Origin: Bacillota bacterium
GTDB taxonomy: Bacteria; Bacillota; Limnochordia; Darwinibacteriales; Darwinibacteriaceae
Reading direction: 5' to 3'
Length of the DNA: 59,264 nt
NCBI GenBank assembly: GCA_029776155.1
Contig: JAKOTU010000066.1
Span: 1 to 59,264 of the forward strand
In this document: positions 24,082 to 32,069 of the stretch, one piece after another
Layout: every line of letters begins with the position of its first letter
How positions within the stretch are numbered: position 1 is the stretch's first letter
Made by a program: the position numbers and the translations under genes
The notes under the pieces: generated by a model
Told to the model about the DNA's origin: nothing
Databases searched by the model: none
What the model saw: only the letters and a program-made list of their open reading frames with translations

Positions 24082-25079
24082 TGGTGCAGCACCTCCACTT
24101 CCACTTCATTTTCCTGCAAAAAGCGCAGGGCAGCAGCTGTCTGTTCGGGGCTTCCCCGCAGCTCCACCAAGAGCATGCCGAAGGGGGAGCCCTGCATCTG
24201 GTCAATGCGCCCGAAGAGGATGTTAACTTCCACCTCGTGCTGGCGGATCATCCGGGAGATCAGGGGCTGGTTGGCCCGCTCCTGGAGGAAGGTGAGCCGC
24301 AGGAAGGTGCCATCGGGCTGGCGCTGGGGCAGGGAGAAGCGGGCTGCCAGAAAACCCTGCAGCAGGCGCTGGGTTGCTTGGGATTGGGGCCGGGTAAATA
24401 CTTCGGTCACAGGCCCCGCCTCCTGCAGCCTCCCCTCTTCCAGGACCGCCACGGAATGGCAGATTTCCTGGATCACGGCCATCTCATGTGTGACCAGCAC
24501 AATGGTGAGACCGAGCCGTTCGTTGATGGTCTGCAGCAGCCTGAGCACCGCAGCTGTGGTCTCCGGGTCCAGGGCAGAGGTAGGTTCATCACAGAGCAGC
24601 ACCGCAGGCTGTGTGGCCAAGGCCCGGGCGATGCCGACCCTTTGTTTTTGGCCACCGCTGAGCTGCCTGGGGAAAGCCTCCAGCTTATCGGATAGTCCCA
24701 CCAGCTCCGCGAGCTCTTCCACCCGTTTCCGGATGTCCTTTTTAGGCATCCCGTTCAGCTCCAGGGGAAAGGCAATATTGCCGAATACGGTCCGGGAGTT
24801 GAGCAGGTTGAACTGTTGAAACACCATGCCCATTTGGCGACGGGCCGCCCTCAGCTCCCGTGGGCCTAATGAGGTGATGGGGGTGCCTGCTACCCAAACT
24901 TCTCCTGCATCGGGCCTTTCCAGCATATTTATGCAGCGCAGCAGAGTAGATTTGCCCGCGCCGCTCTGCCCGATGATACCGTAGATCTGGCCGGCGGGAA
25001 TGGTTAGATTTATGCCGGTGAGGGCATGTACTTCGTTTTTGCCGGGGAATGTTTTGCTTACGTTTTTCAGCTGGATCAA
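24078..25079 (-). CDS. metN: Methionine ABC transporter ATP-binding protein
   Basis: A 333-residue ATPase with Walker A GQSGAGKST, signature LSGGQKQR, Walker B VLLCDEPTSALD and the switch His in VTHEM. A C-terminal NIL/ACT-like domain (from about 255) senses methionine in homologues and inhibits transport when methionine is high. TTG start with GGAGGG upstream. First gene of the minus-strand metNIQ operon. Confidence 0.97.
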   Translation of the reverse strand: MIQLKNVSKTFPGKNEVHALTGINLTIPAGQIYGIIGQSGAGKSTLLRCINMLERPDAGEVWVAGTPITSLGPRELRAARRQMGMVFQQFNLLNSRTVFGNIAFPLELNGMPKKDIRKRVEELAELVGLSDKLEAFPRQLSGGQKQRVGIARALATQPAVLLCDEPTSALDPETTAAVLRLLQTINERLGLTIVLVTHEMAVIQEICHSVAVLEEGRLQEAGPVTEVFTRPQSQATQRLLQGFLAARFSLPQRQPDGTFLRLTFLQERANQPLISRMIRQHEVEVNILFGRIDQMQGSPFGMLLVELRGSPEQTAAALRFLQENEVEVEVLHQ

Positions 25080-25093
25080 CCTATCCCTCCTAC

Positions 25094-25124
25094 GAAAAAA
25101 CCTCTTCTCGAAAGAAGAGGTTTC
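25094..25124 (-). terminator. S-box terminator before metN
   Basis: Read on the minus strand, AAACCTCTTCT and AGAAGAGGTTT form an 11-bp stem around TTCG, followed by a T-run. It ends transcription before metN when SAM is bound to the riboswitch. Confidence 0.93.
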
Positions 25125-25155
25125 TAGACTAGGTTATGCACCAGGTTAGCCTCTC

Positions 25156-25264
25156 CTCTCATCTTTCTGAACCAGGGGTTCAGCAGGAATTGGCACCGGG
25201 CTGCGCTGGACGCAGTGGTTGCCGGGCTTCATAGGGCCAGTCCCTCCGCCTCTCTTGATAAGAG
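25156..25264 (-). promoter_or_regulatory. SAM-I (S-box) riboswitch of metNIQ
   Basis: On the minus strand the leader reads AGAGAGGCGGAGGGACTGGC, then CTATGAAGCCCGGCAACC and GGTGCCAATTCCTGC, closed by CTCTTATC/GATGAGAG. It is the same aptamer class as at metK and couples methionine uptake to SAM level. Confidence 0.95.
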
Positions 25265-25292
25265 TAGCTCTGGAAAGTATTAAATTGTTATC

Positions 25293-25322
25293 AGTATAGC
25301 GCACTGCTTTCCCCTTTGTCAA
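25293..25322 (-). promoter_or_regulatory. Promoter of metNIQ
   Basis: On the minus strand TTGACA (25322-25317), an 18-base spacer and TATACT (25298-25293) lie just upstream of the S-box aptamer. Confidence 0.8.
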
Positions 25323-25407
25323 TAGCAACCTGCGTTATGCATTTCTAGTCAAGCCTAGAAAAAAATGTTATATTAAATAAGGAGAACTCAGGGAGGAGTG
25401 GCCGTCC

Positions 25408-26583
25408 ATGGCCAAAGAGCTCTTGAGCACGCAGACACTGGAAGATATCCTCAAAAGGACTAGGATGGCCTTAGAAGAGGGGCGTTCCCAGATTTTCGAG
25501 GTGGCCGAAGCTGCCCAGCAGGAATGCACCCGTACTGAAGTTGTGCTCCAGACGGTTCAATCCGAGATGGAGCAGGCCATTGCCGATGTGGAGGATCTGA
25601 CCAGAAGGTTTGCCCGCATCCGGGTGGACTTGCTGAGGTCCAACCGGGATTTCCACGAATACAGTGAAGCCGAAAAGCGCCGCATCTACGAAGAGGCGGA
25701 GCAGATTAGAAGCGCCCTGGCCGCGGCCAAAGAACGGGAGCGGCTGCTGCGGGTGCGTCGGGACAACCTCCAGCAGACCCTGGCTAAGCTGAGGGAAATC
25801 GCGGCCAAAGCCGAGAGCCTGGTATCCCAGGTGGGCATGGCCCTGACCTACCTTTCCGGCAACCTGGACGACATGAGCAGGCAACTGGAGCACATGCACA
25901 TTCGGGAACAGGCGGGCCAGGAGATGCTCAGGGGCCAGGAGATTGAGCGTAAGCGCATGGCGGGGGCCCTCCACGATGGCCCTGTGCAGGATCTGGCCCA
26001 TTTAGTGGTCCAGCTGGAGATCACAGAGCGCCTTTATCAAACAGGGCGGCAGGCAGAAGCCCTGGACAAGTTCGGCGATCTCAAGCGCATTGCCCAGGGG
26101 GCCATGGCCGATCTCCGGCGCATTATCTACGACCTCAACCCCATGACCCTGGATGATCTGGGGTTGGTGCTGACCATAAACAACTATCTGGACAATCTCT
26201 CCGCGCAGACGGGTGTGGATACCCGCTTTGTTCTGCTGGGGCAGGAACGGCGCCTGGAGCCCCAGCTGGAGATGGCGGTTTTCCGCATTGTTCAGGAGGC
26301 GGCGAACAACGCCCTCAAGCATGCCCAGGCAAGCTTGATCGAAGTCACCTTGGAGTACCGGCGCCAGCAGATCAGTGTTTCGGTCCGTGACGACGGCATT
26401 GGCTTTGATGCGCAGAGTGTGCAGGAAAAGCTCAAATCGGGCAGGCACTTTGGGCTTTTGAACATGCAGAGCCGGGCTAACGTACTAGGCGGTTCGCTGC
26501 AGTTTCAAGGGGAACCAGGCAAGGGGGCGAGGGTTTTGGCCACCATCCCGCTGGTCAATGGTGAAGGAGGAGAGGTGAAGTGA
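25408..26583 (+). CDS. degS: DegS-like sensor histidine kinase
   Basis: A soluble kinase of 391 residues without membrane segments. Residues 1-170 are mostly coiled coil. The HisKA_3 phosphorylation site is in EIERKRMAGALHDGPVQDLA (His near 189). The ATPase shows the N box EAANNALKHAQA, the G1 box RDDGIGFD and the G2 region GLLNMQSRA. This is the DegS/NarX-type layout. The ATG has GGGAGGAG upstream. Its end overlaps the degU start (GTGA), so the pair is co-translated. Confidence 0.93.
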   Translation: MAKELLSTQTLEDILKRTRMALEEGRSQIFEVAEAAQQECTRTEVVLQTVQSEMEQAIADVEDLTRRFARIRVDLLRSNRDFHEYSEAEKRRIYEEAEQIRSALAAAKERERLLRVRRDNLQQTLAKLREIAAKAESLVSQVGMALTYLSGNLDDMSRQLEHMHIREQAGQEMLRGQEIERKRMAGALHDGPVQDLAHLVVQLEITERLYQTGRQAEALDKFGDLKRIAQGAMADLRRIIYDLNPMTLDDLGLVLTINNYLDNLSAQTGVDTRFVLLGQERRLEPQLEMAVFRIVQEAANNALKHAQASLIEVTLEYRRQQISVSVRDDGIGFDAQSVQEKLKSGRHFGLLNMQSRANVLGGSLQFQGEPGKGARVLATIPLVNGEGGEVK

Positions 26584-27257
26584 CTACCAGCAACATTGAA
26601 GTGCTCATCGTAGATGATCACCCCCTGCTGCGGCAGGGGCTGAAAACCCTGTTAGAGTTAGAAGGCGAGATCACGGTAGTGGGGCAGGCCAGCAACGGGC
26701 CTGAGGCACTGCGTTTGGCGGATCAGCTCAGACCCGATGTGGTGCTTCTGGATATCAACATGCCGGGGATGAACGGAATTGAAGTGGCCAAGGCCCTGCG
26801 GGAGCGGCGTCCCGAGGTGGCTATCTTGGTCTTGACCATCCACGATGATGAAACCTACGTGAAAGAGATGATCCGCAGCGGCGCCAAAGGTTACCTCCTA
26901 AAGGACGCGGAGCCCCGGGAGGTGGTGGCCGCCATCAAAAAAGTGGCCGCAGGTGAATCGGTTTACCCCACTGATCTTATGGAGCGGGTGATGGAGCATT
27001 ACCACAACTTGGAGATGAAATACGGCAAGCTGCAGAGTGCCGCCGCCATCAGCGACTTATCCCTCACCACCCGGGAACTGGAAATCCTGCAGTACATTGT
27101 GGAGGGCATGAGCAACAAAGAGATCGCAGCCGCCCTGTACATCAGCGAAAAGACAGTGAAAAACCATATCACTAGTCTCTTGAGGAAGCTCAATGTGGAA
27201 GACAGGACCCAGGCTGCAGTGTTTGCGGTCAGCCAGGGCCTGTTTACTCAGGAGTGA
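26580..27257 (+). CDS. degU: DegU-like response regulator
   Basis: A 225-residue NarL/FixJ-family regulator. The receiver domain shows VDDHPLLRQG, phospho-acceptor Asp in VVLLDINMPGMNG and Lys in YLLKDAEP. A LuxR-type helix-turn-helix follows (LTTRELEILQYIVEGMSNKEIAAALYISEKTVKNH). In Bacillus DegU controls competence, motility and exoenzymes, and this gene stands just before competence and flagellar genes. Its last 10 bases overlap the end of the opposite HD gene. Confidence 0.94.
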   Translation: MTTSNIEVLIVDDHPLLRQGLKTLLELEGEITVVGQASNGPEALRLADQLRPDVVLLDINMPGMNGIEVAKALRERRPEVAILVLTIHDDETYVKEMIRSGAKGYLLKDAEPREVVAAIKKVAAGESVYPTDLMERVMEHYHNLEMKYGKLQSAAAISDLSLTTRELEILQYIVEGMSNKEIAAALYISEKTVKNHITSLLRKLNVEDRTQAAVFAVSQGLFTQE

Positions 27258-27934
27258 TGCAGGCTCAAGTTGCCTAAAAACTCCAGGTTGTTGATGATCA
27301 GGCGGAAACGGCAGCCCAGCACTGTGGAGGCCTCCTTGCACATCTCCATCCTGGTCAAGTAGATCTCGAAATAGTCCATGATCTGACAGATGGTCTGATC
27401 AAAGGAGATCTCCAGGGTAATGGTCTTCCCGGGCTTGTCCACATAGAGTTTGCTGTCGGTAATGGCCAGATTGACCCGATCGTGAATCCCCGGGCGGCGG
27501 TCATCAGCCAGACGGCTGGCCCGGGTACGGTGGGCATCGCTTTTATCCGCCAGGATTAGGGCAGCGCTCACCGGGCTTACGGCCCGCCCGTTAGCTTCTT
27601 CGTGGTTGCCGATGGCGGAAGTGATGGTACAGATTTCATCCACATCCATGCCCAAACGGCGCAGCTCTTGGTAGACCAAAATGGCCCCGGTGATGCCGTG
27701 ATCTTTGCGGTTGAAGAGGTTGCCCACGTCGTGGAGGTAGCCGGCAATGGCGGCCAGCTCTACGGTGCGCTGGTCAAAGCCGAGCTGGGCCAGGATTTCC
27801 GCTGCCTTTTCCGACACGAAAGTGACATGGCGCAGCCCGTGTTCTGTGTAACCCCGATTTTGCAGGTAAGCACCGGAACGTTCAATGAGGGCTTGCAGAA
27901 TAGGATCCTGCTTAATATCCGAGAGAGTAAGCAT
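27248..27934 (-). CDS. HD-domain phosphohydrolase
   Basis: A 228-residue protein with HD metal-site residues: His in EHGLRHV, HD in GYLHDVGN, His in DHGITG and in IGNHEE, and Asp in ALILADKSDAH. These fit a divalent-metal phosphohydrolase of the kind acting on nucleotides or cyclic nucleotides. The C-terminal 80 residues form an alpha/beta extension. The substrate is not predictable. It has its own promoter on the minus strand and overlaps degU tail to tail by 10 bases. Confidence 0.85.
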   Translation of the reverse strand: MLTLSDIKQDPILQALIERSGAYLQNRGYTEHGLRHVTFVSEKAAEILAQLGFDQRTVELAAIAGYLHDVGNLFNRKDHGITGAILVYQELRRLGMDVDEICTITSAIGNHEEANGRAVSPVSAALILADKSDAHRTRASRLADDRRPGIHDRVNLAITDSKLYVDKPGKTITLEISFDQTICQIMDYFEIYLTRMEMCKEASTVLGCRFRLIINNLEFLGNLSLHHS

Positions 27935-27965
27935 TCTCAGCTCCCCCTTGCTTTTAAGTTGACTC

Positions 27966-27995
27966 AGTATAGCATACGGGAACCGGCCTGGACAA
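27966..27995 (-). promoter_or_regulatory. Promoter of the HD gene
   Basis: On the minus strand TTGTCC, an 18-base spacer and TATACT, ending about 30 bases before the start codon. Confidence 0.6.
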
Positions 27996-28090
27996 GGGGG
28001 ATTTGCCCTATGGTCCTAGAAAAAACGGGACCTTTGGCTAATTTCCCAGAGGGTCCATCCATGTTAAACTACAATCAGAACACAAACGGA

Positions 28091-28136
28091 AAAACAGTAG
28101 CCACCCCCAACCCCAACCCCCGGCTACTGTTTTTTC
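28091..28136 (+). terminator. Hairpin with C-rich loop and T-run
   Basis: AAAACAGTAGCC and GGCTACTGTTTT form a perfect 12-bp stem around a 19-base loop of C-runs (CCCCC-AA-CCCC-AA-CCCCC), ending in a T-run. No plus-strand gene lies directly upstream, so it may be a leader attenuator for the HTH gene at 28227. The complementary strand of the loop is G-rich and could fold as a two-layer G-quadruplex. Nothing else gene-like was seen between 27935 and 28226. Confidence 0.65.
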
Positions 28137-28226
28137 TATATCTGTACCCTTTTGTGGACACCGGCGCACGCTGGAGAATAAAATGAACAAACTGTCAAGT
28201 CAGTGGATTGGGTAGGAGGGTGTCCC

Positions 28227-28442
28227 ATGGCGAAAAAGAACCTTTCTCTCCTTACCCCACGGGAGCGCGAGGTGTTGCAGCTCATCGCCCAGGGTATGTC
28301 CAATGCGGAGATTGCTGCTGCTTTGTTTATCAGCGAGCACACGGTGAAAAACCACGTGAGCAATATCTACCGCAAGCTGGGGGACAATGACCGAACCAGG
28401 GTGGCGCTCCTAGCCCGCGCCCAGGATGGGGAGAGGGAGTAG
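28227..28442 (+). CDS. Stand-alone LuxR/GerE-type DNA-binding protein
   Basis: Only 71 residues: a complete LuxR-family helix-turn-helix ([43 protein letters not shown]) and no receiver domain. It resembles the DegU C-terminus and GerE-size regulators. TAGGAGGG lies seven bases before ATG 28227, which decides this start over an ATG at 28203. Its place between degSU and the competence/flagellar genes suggests a regulator of these or of late functions; this is inference. Confidence 0.88.
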   Translation: MAKKNLSLLTPREREVLQLIAQGMSNAEIAAALFISEHTVKNHVSNIYRKLGDNDRTRVALLARAQDGERE

Positions 28443-28560
28443 CACAGACGAAGGCGGCATTTATGCAAATAGGTGTCGCTTTCTTTATGCCCTTTTCAGG
28501 CAGGAATTAGTGCTGGAGGGCTAGAATAGCTCTGACGCCCAGGGGGTAGAGGAGGATTCT

Positions 28561-30228
28561 GTGCAAAAGTTCCAGATTTTTGCCTACAAATCTGCCCAGG
28601 GACTCAGCCTAGGGTTGGTGCGCCATCCCCAGCATCTTAACGCGCTTGGCCTGGAAGTGGGGCGGGAGCCGGTTCTGCTCACCCCGCCCTTGAGCAGCTC
28701 CCAGGCTTATCAGCAGTTAGAACTCTGGCGGCGCAGGCTGCGGGGCGCAAGGGGTCTTCTGCGCTGGCATCTGCTCCGCCGCCAAGCCTTCCCCCCGCTT
28801 CCGCCAGCTACAGGCCAAGGGCAGCCGGTTTTCGAACTCGTGGACCGGATCCGAGCCGTGTTAACGGGCCGGATCATCTCCGAACAGCGCCTGCTTGGGC
28901 AGCTTCGGGCCGAAGGTTTCTGGCCCGGACAGATCAGCGCCGCGCTGGATGCAGGCGTTTTTCAGGGGAGAATAGGGCAGTTTCCCGGTTTCACCTTCGG
29001 TCCCTGGGGCGAGTACACCTGCAGCCGCTGCGGCAGCCAGAGGGCCAAGGCTGCGCCCTGCGCCCGCTGCGGGAGTATGGAATGTCTGCTCTGCTTGGAG
29101 TGCTCCAGCCTGGGCGAACACCGCTCCTGTAGTACTCTCCTGGCGGTACCCGGGCCCGGCGTGCAAGGCCAGGCCCAGGTCCCGGCCTTGGTGCTGGACT
29201 ACCAGCTTACCAAGGCCCAAGGGCAGGCGGCCCGGGAACTTGTGGAGTTCTGGGAGCGGCGCGAGGGGCGGGCCTTGGTATGGGCGGCCTGCGGGGCGGG
29301 GAAGACGGAGGTGGCCTTTGCCCTGATTCAACGGGCCCTGGCTGAAGGGGAAGAGGTGCTCTTTGCCATCCCCCGCCAGGACATTGTGCGGGAGATCGTC
29401 CAACGTCTGCGCAGGGCCTTTCCCGGCCTGGAGATTGCCGCCCATTACGGCGGACAGCCCTGGCTGGCCCCTGGGCGGCTGGTTGTGGCCACCACCCACC
29501 AGGTGCTCCATTTCTTCCAGCGCTTTGGCTTGGCCATCTTGGATGAAGCGGACGCTTTCCCCTACCAAGGCAGTGCCATGCTCCGCTATGGTTTGGAGAG
29601 GGCATTGGCCCCCCGCGGGCAGCTCGTGGAGATGACCGCAACCCCCCGGGGGCCCAGGCCGCGGCGGGTGATCACCATCCCAGCCCGCCACCACGGTTTT
29701 CCCCTGCCCGAGCCGGAGATCATCGTGGACAAGCTGCCGACTCCAGAGGAGCTTTTCTCTGCGGGACTTCCTTGGTCAGCGGTGGGCCCGCTGCAGGACC
29801 CCCTCTGGCGCTGGCTGGTCTTTGCCCCCACCATTGCCGCCTGCGAAGTTATCTACAAGGTGTTGGCACAAAGGCAATCCCGCCCAGTTGGCCTGTGCCA
29901 TTCCAGGCTGGAGGGGCGCCTGGGGGCAGTTGAAGAGTTTCGGCAAGGGCGCCTGGACCTTCTGGTGACCACTACCGTGTTGGAGCGGGGGGTCAATTTC
30001 CCGGGCATCGGGGTAATGGTGCTCTATGCCGATCATCCCCTTTTTTCCGCCAGCACATTGGTGCAGATGGCAGGGCGCGTAGGGCGCACCGCGCAGGCGC
30101 CCACGGGTCCCGTTATCTTCGTCGCATCGAAGCTGTCCCCTGCCTTAAGGGAAGCCCGGGAGCTGATTGGGGAGCTTAACAGGCAGGCCAGGGAAAGGGG
30201 GCTGCTGAAAAATGCAGAGGTTTCGTAA
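28561..30228 (+). CDS. comFA: ComFA-like DNA helicase for competence
   Basis: A 555-residue superfamily 2 helicase. A four-cysteine zinc site is visible (CSRCGSQ, CARCGSMECLLCLEC), then Walker A WAACGAGKTE, DEAD-type box ILDEADAFPY, motif III MTATPRG, and C-terminal helicase motifs (VTTTVLERGVNFPG, QMAGRVGRT). ComFA drives uptake of single-stranded DNA in transformation. GTG start with GAGGAGG. It overlaps comFC by 17 bases, the usual pair. Confidence 0.93.
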   Translation: MQKFQIFAYKSAQGLSLGLVRHPQHLNALGLEVGREPVLLTPPLSSSQAYQQLELWRRRLRGARGLLRWHLLRRQAFPPLPPATGQGQPVFELVDRIRAVLTGRIISEQRLLGQLRAEGFWPGQISAALDAGVFQGRIGQFPGFTFGPWGEYTCSRCGSQRAKAAPCARCGSMECLLCLECSSLGEHRSCSTLLAVPGPGVQGQAQVPALVLDYQLTKAQGQAARELVEFWERREGRALVWAACGAGKTEVAFALIQRALAEGEEVLFAIPRQDIVREIVQRLRRAFPGLEIAAHYGGQPWLAPGRLVVATTHQVLHFFQRFGLAILDEADAFPYQGSAMLRYGLERALAPRGQLVEMTATPRGPRPRRVITIPARHHGFPLPEPEIIVDKLPTPEELFSAGLPWSAVGPLQDPLWRWLVFAPTIAACEVIYKVLAQRQSRPVGLCHSRLEGRLGAVEEFRQGRLDLLVTTTVLERGVNFPGIGVMVLYADHPLFSASTLVQMAGRVGRTAQAPTGPVIFVASKLSPALREARELIGELNRQARERGLLKNAEVS

Positions 30229-30898
30229 GTGGCTCCAGGCCCTGGAAGAGCTCGTCTTTCCTCCCGAGGAGCCTTGTGGCTTGTGCCGGGAGCGCCCGGC
30301 CCTGGAGGTGGGGGCTTGCCGCCCCTGCCTCCAGGGTCTGAACATAACTTGGGAAAAGGGACAGGTACATGGCTACACCTTTTTTTCCCTCTTTCCCTAT
30401 CAGGGCCTGGGGCGCAGTTTGATCCACAGCATGAAGTTTCAGGGACGGCTGGACATAGCCGCTGCTTTTGGGCGCTTACTGGGCCTGGCCTGCCGGGAAG
30501 AACCGGAGCTTGCGGGGGTGGATCTTCTTGTGCCCGTTCCCCTGGCTCCTCTCCGTCTGCAGGAGCGGGGGTTCAACCAAGCGGGGGTGCTTGCCGATAA
30601 TATAACTAGAGTGTGGAAGCGCCCCCTCTCCCACCAGGTGGTGAGGGTCCGGGAAACCAGGCCCCAGAGTGGGCTGTCTCTGCAGGAAAGGAGGCGCAAC
30701 CTGCGCCGGGCCTTTGCTCTCCTGCCCGGCGCGGCTTTTCAAGGCAAAAGCTGCCTGATCGTTGATGATGTGATTACTTCCGGCCAGACGTTCTATGCCC
30801 TGGCCAAGCTGATTGAACAACACGGGGGCAGGCCCTTGGGCCTGTTTGCTGCCCGGACCGAAGCAGTTGGGGGTGAGGGTATTGCTGAAAAATTGTGA
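30212..30898 (+). CDS. comFC: ComFC/GntX phosphoribosyltransferase-like protein
   Basis: 228 residues: an N-terminal zinc-ribbon-like part (CGLCRERPALEVGACRPC), then a phosphoribosyltransferase fold with the PRPP loop CLIVDDVITSGQTF and the family motif LVPVPLAPLRLQERGFNQA. It partners ComFA in transformation. It overlaps the genes on both sides, so comFA-comFC-flagellar genes read as one unit. Confidence 0.93.
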   Translation: MQRFRKWLQALEELVFPPEEPCGLCRERPALEVGACRPCLQGLNITWEKGQVHGYTFFSLFPYQGLGRSLIHSMKFQGRLDIAAAFGRLLGLACREEPELAGVDLLVPVPLAPLRLQERGFNQAGVLADNITRVWKRPLSHQVVRVRETRPQSGLSLQERRRNLRRAFALLPGAAFQGKSCLIVDDVITSGQTFYALAKLIEQHGGRPLGLFAARTEAVGGEGIAEKL

Positions 30899-31259
30899 TG
30901 TTTGCGGGAAAGTGTTTGCCCATCCCGCGCGCTCTTTGTGCGAGGAGTGCTATCGGAAAGCTCAGGCCAGGTTTCAGGCGGTAAAGGAGTACCTGCAGAA
31001 AAACCCCGGAGCCACAGTGGCGGAGGTGTCCGAGGCCACAGAGACTGATGTGGATGTAATCTATGAGTACATCCGGGAAGGCAGGCTGAGCGTCATTCCT
31101 AGGGACGCGGCCTTAAAGTGCGAGATCTGCGGGGCAGTCATCCAAAAGGGGCGCATCTGCCATAAATGCCTGGGGGAGCTGGAGGAGATTGCCCACAGAT
31201 CTAAGGACGATGATGACTCCCGGGTGCGCTATCTGGATCAAATAAAGCGCCGGCGCTGA
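30882..31259 (+). CDS. YvyF-like flagellar-operon protein (TIGR03826 type)
   Basis: About 125 residues with an N-terminal zinc ribbon (NCDVCGKVF, CEECYRKA), a central helix-turn-helix-like part (NPGATVAEVSEATETDVDVIYEYIREGRL) and a second zinc pair (CEICGAV, CHKCLGEL). This matches the YvyF family found before flgM in Firmicutes. The TTG at 30882 is preceded by GGGGGTGAGG; GTG 30873 is an alternative. It overlaps comFC. Confidence 0.85.
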   Translation: MLKNCDVCGKVFAHPARSLCEECYRKAQARFQAVKEYLQKNPGATVAEVSEATETDVDVIYEYIREGRLSVIPRDAALKCEICGAVIQKGRICHKCLGELEEIAHRSKDDDDSRVRYLDQIKRRR

Positions 31260-31260
31260 C

Positions 31261-31288
31261 TAAAGCTTTCTGGTGGATTTGCCGACAA
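31261..31288 (+). promoter_or_regulatory. Candidate sigma-D (FliA-type) promoter of flgM
   Basis: TAAA (31261-31264), a 16-base spacer and GCCGACAA (31281-31288) resemble the motility sigma factor consensus TAAA-N15-GCCGATAT. It lies 30 bases before flgM, where Bacillus also has such a promoter. Confidence 0.6.
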
Positions 31289-31318
31289 ATGTAGCGAGGG
31301 GAGAAAGGGGTTATTGCT

Positions 31319-31603
31319 ATGATAATCTTCAACAAACCGGCAGTTCAGCGTGTGGCGCAGATCTATGCCGAATCCAGGCAGGCCAAACGCCTGGAGAAGG
31401 GTGCCGGGAATACAGCATACAGCGATGAAGTAACCTTATCTGCCGAGGGCAGGGAGCTTCAAACCATGCTGCATAAGCTCCACACTGCCCCCGATATCCG
31501 GCCGCGGGCAGAGGAGCTCAAGGTGGCCGTGGAAAACGGCACCTACCGGGTGTCGCCGAAGCAGATCGCGGAAGCTATCTTGAGGGCCCGGAAAGGGAGC
31601 TGA
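31319..31603 (+). CDS. flgM: Anti-sigma-D factor FlgM
   Basis: A 94-residue protein with the FlgM pattern: a flexible N-terminal half, then VTLSAEGRELQTMLHKL and a C-terminal helix region VAVENGTYRVSPKQIAEAIL that holds the flagellar sigma factor. It lies at the head of flgN-flgK-flgL, as in Bacillus. FlgM would keep sigma-D off until the hook is finished. Confidence 0.92.
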   Translation: MIIFNKPAVQRVAQIYAESRQAKRLEKGAGNTAYSDEVTLSAEGRELQTMLHKLHTAPDIRPRAEELKVAVENGTYRVSPKQIAEAILRARKGS

Positions 31604-31607
31604 AAAG

Positions 31608-32066
31608 ATGACCGTCTGGGACGAGTTTGTTGCCGTGCTGGTCGAGGAAAATGAGCTGCTGAAAGAGCTTATTTCCCTGGGTACTGCCAAACAGGAACAG
31701 ATCAACAACGCCCAAGAAGTGGCCCGAATCGCCGAACAGGAGCAGAAAATACTAGGGCGGCTTGACGAGACCGATCGCCGCAGGGCGGAGCTCTTTGATG
31801 TTATTGCGGTGGGCAGGAGTTTGGAAGATTGGCTGGCCACCCTTACTGAGGAACAGAGCGCGGTTGCAGAACCCCTGTTGGTTAATTTGGCCCAGAATCT
31901 TAAGGAGCTGCAGGCGCTCAATGACCTGAACCAGCAGCTGTTGAGCCAGGCCCTAAACTACGTGCACTATTCCTTGAATCTGCTTACGGGAGGCGAAGCG
32001 GCGCCCACTTATTCCAAGCCGGGGGGCAGTGCGCCGGGCAGATCATTTTTCGATCGGAAGGTGTAA
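31608..32066 (+). CDS. flgN: FlgN-family flagellar export chaperone
   Basis: 152 residues, mostly long helices (VWDEFVAVLVEENELLKELISL and onwards), typical of FlgN, the chaperone that delivers FlgK and FlgL. It starts five bases after flgM and ends four bases before flgK. Identification rests on helix pattern and gene order. Confidence 0.85.
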   Translation: MTVWDEFVAVLVEENELLKELISLGTAKQEQINNAQEVARIAEQEQKILGRLDETDRRRAELFDVIAVGRSLEDWLATLTEEQSAVAEPLLVNLAQNLKELQALNDLNQQLLSQALNYVHYSLNLLTGGEAAPTYSKPGGSAPGRSFFDRKV

Positions 32067-32069
32067 GCC

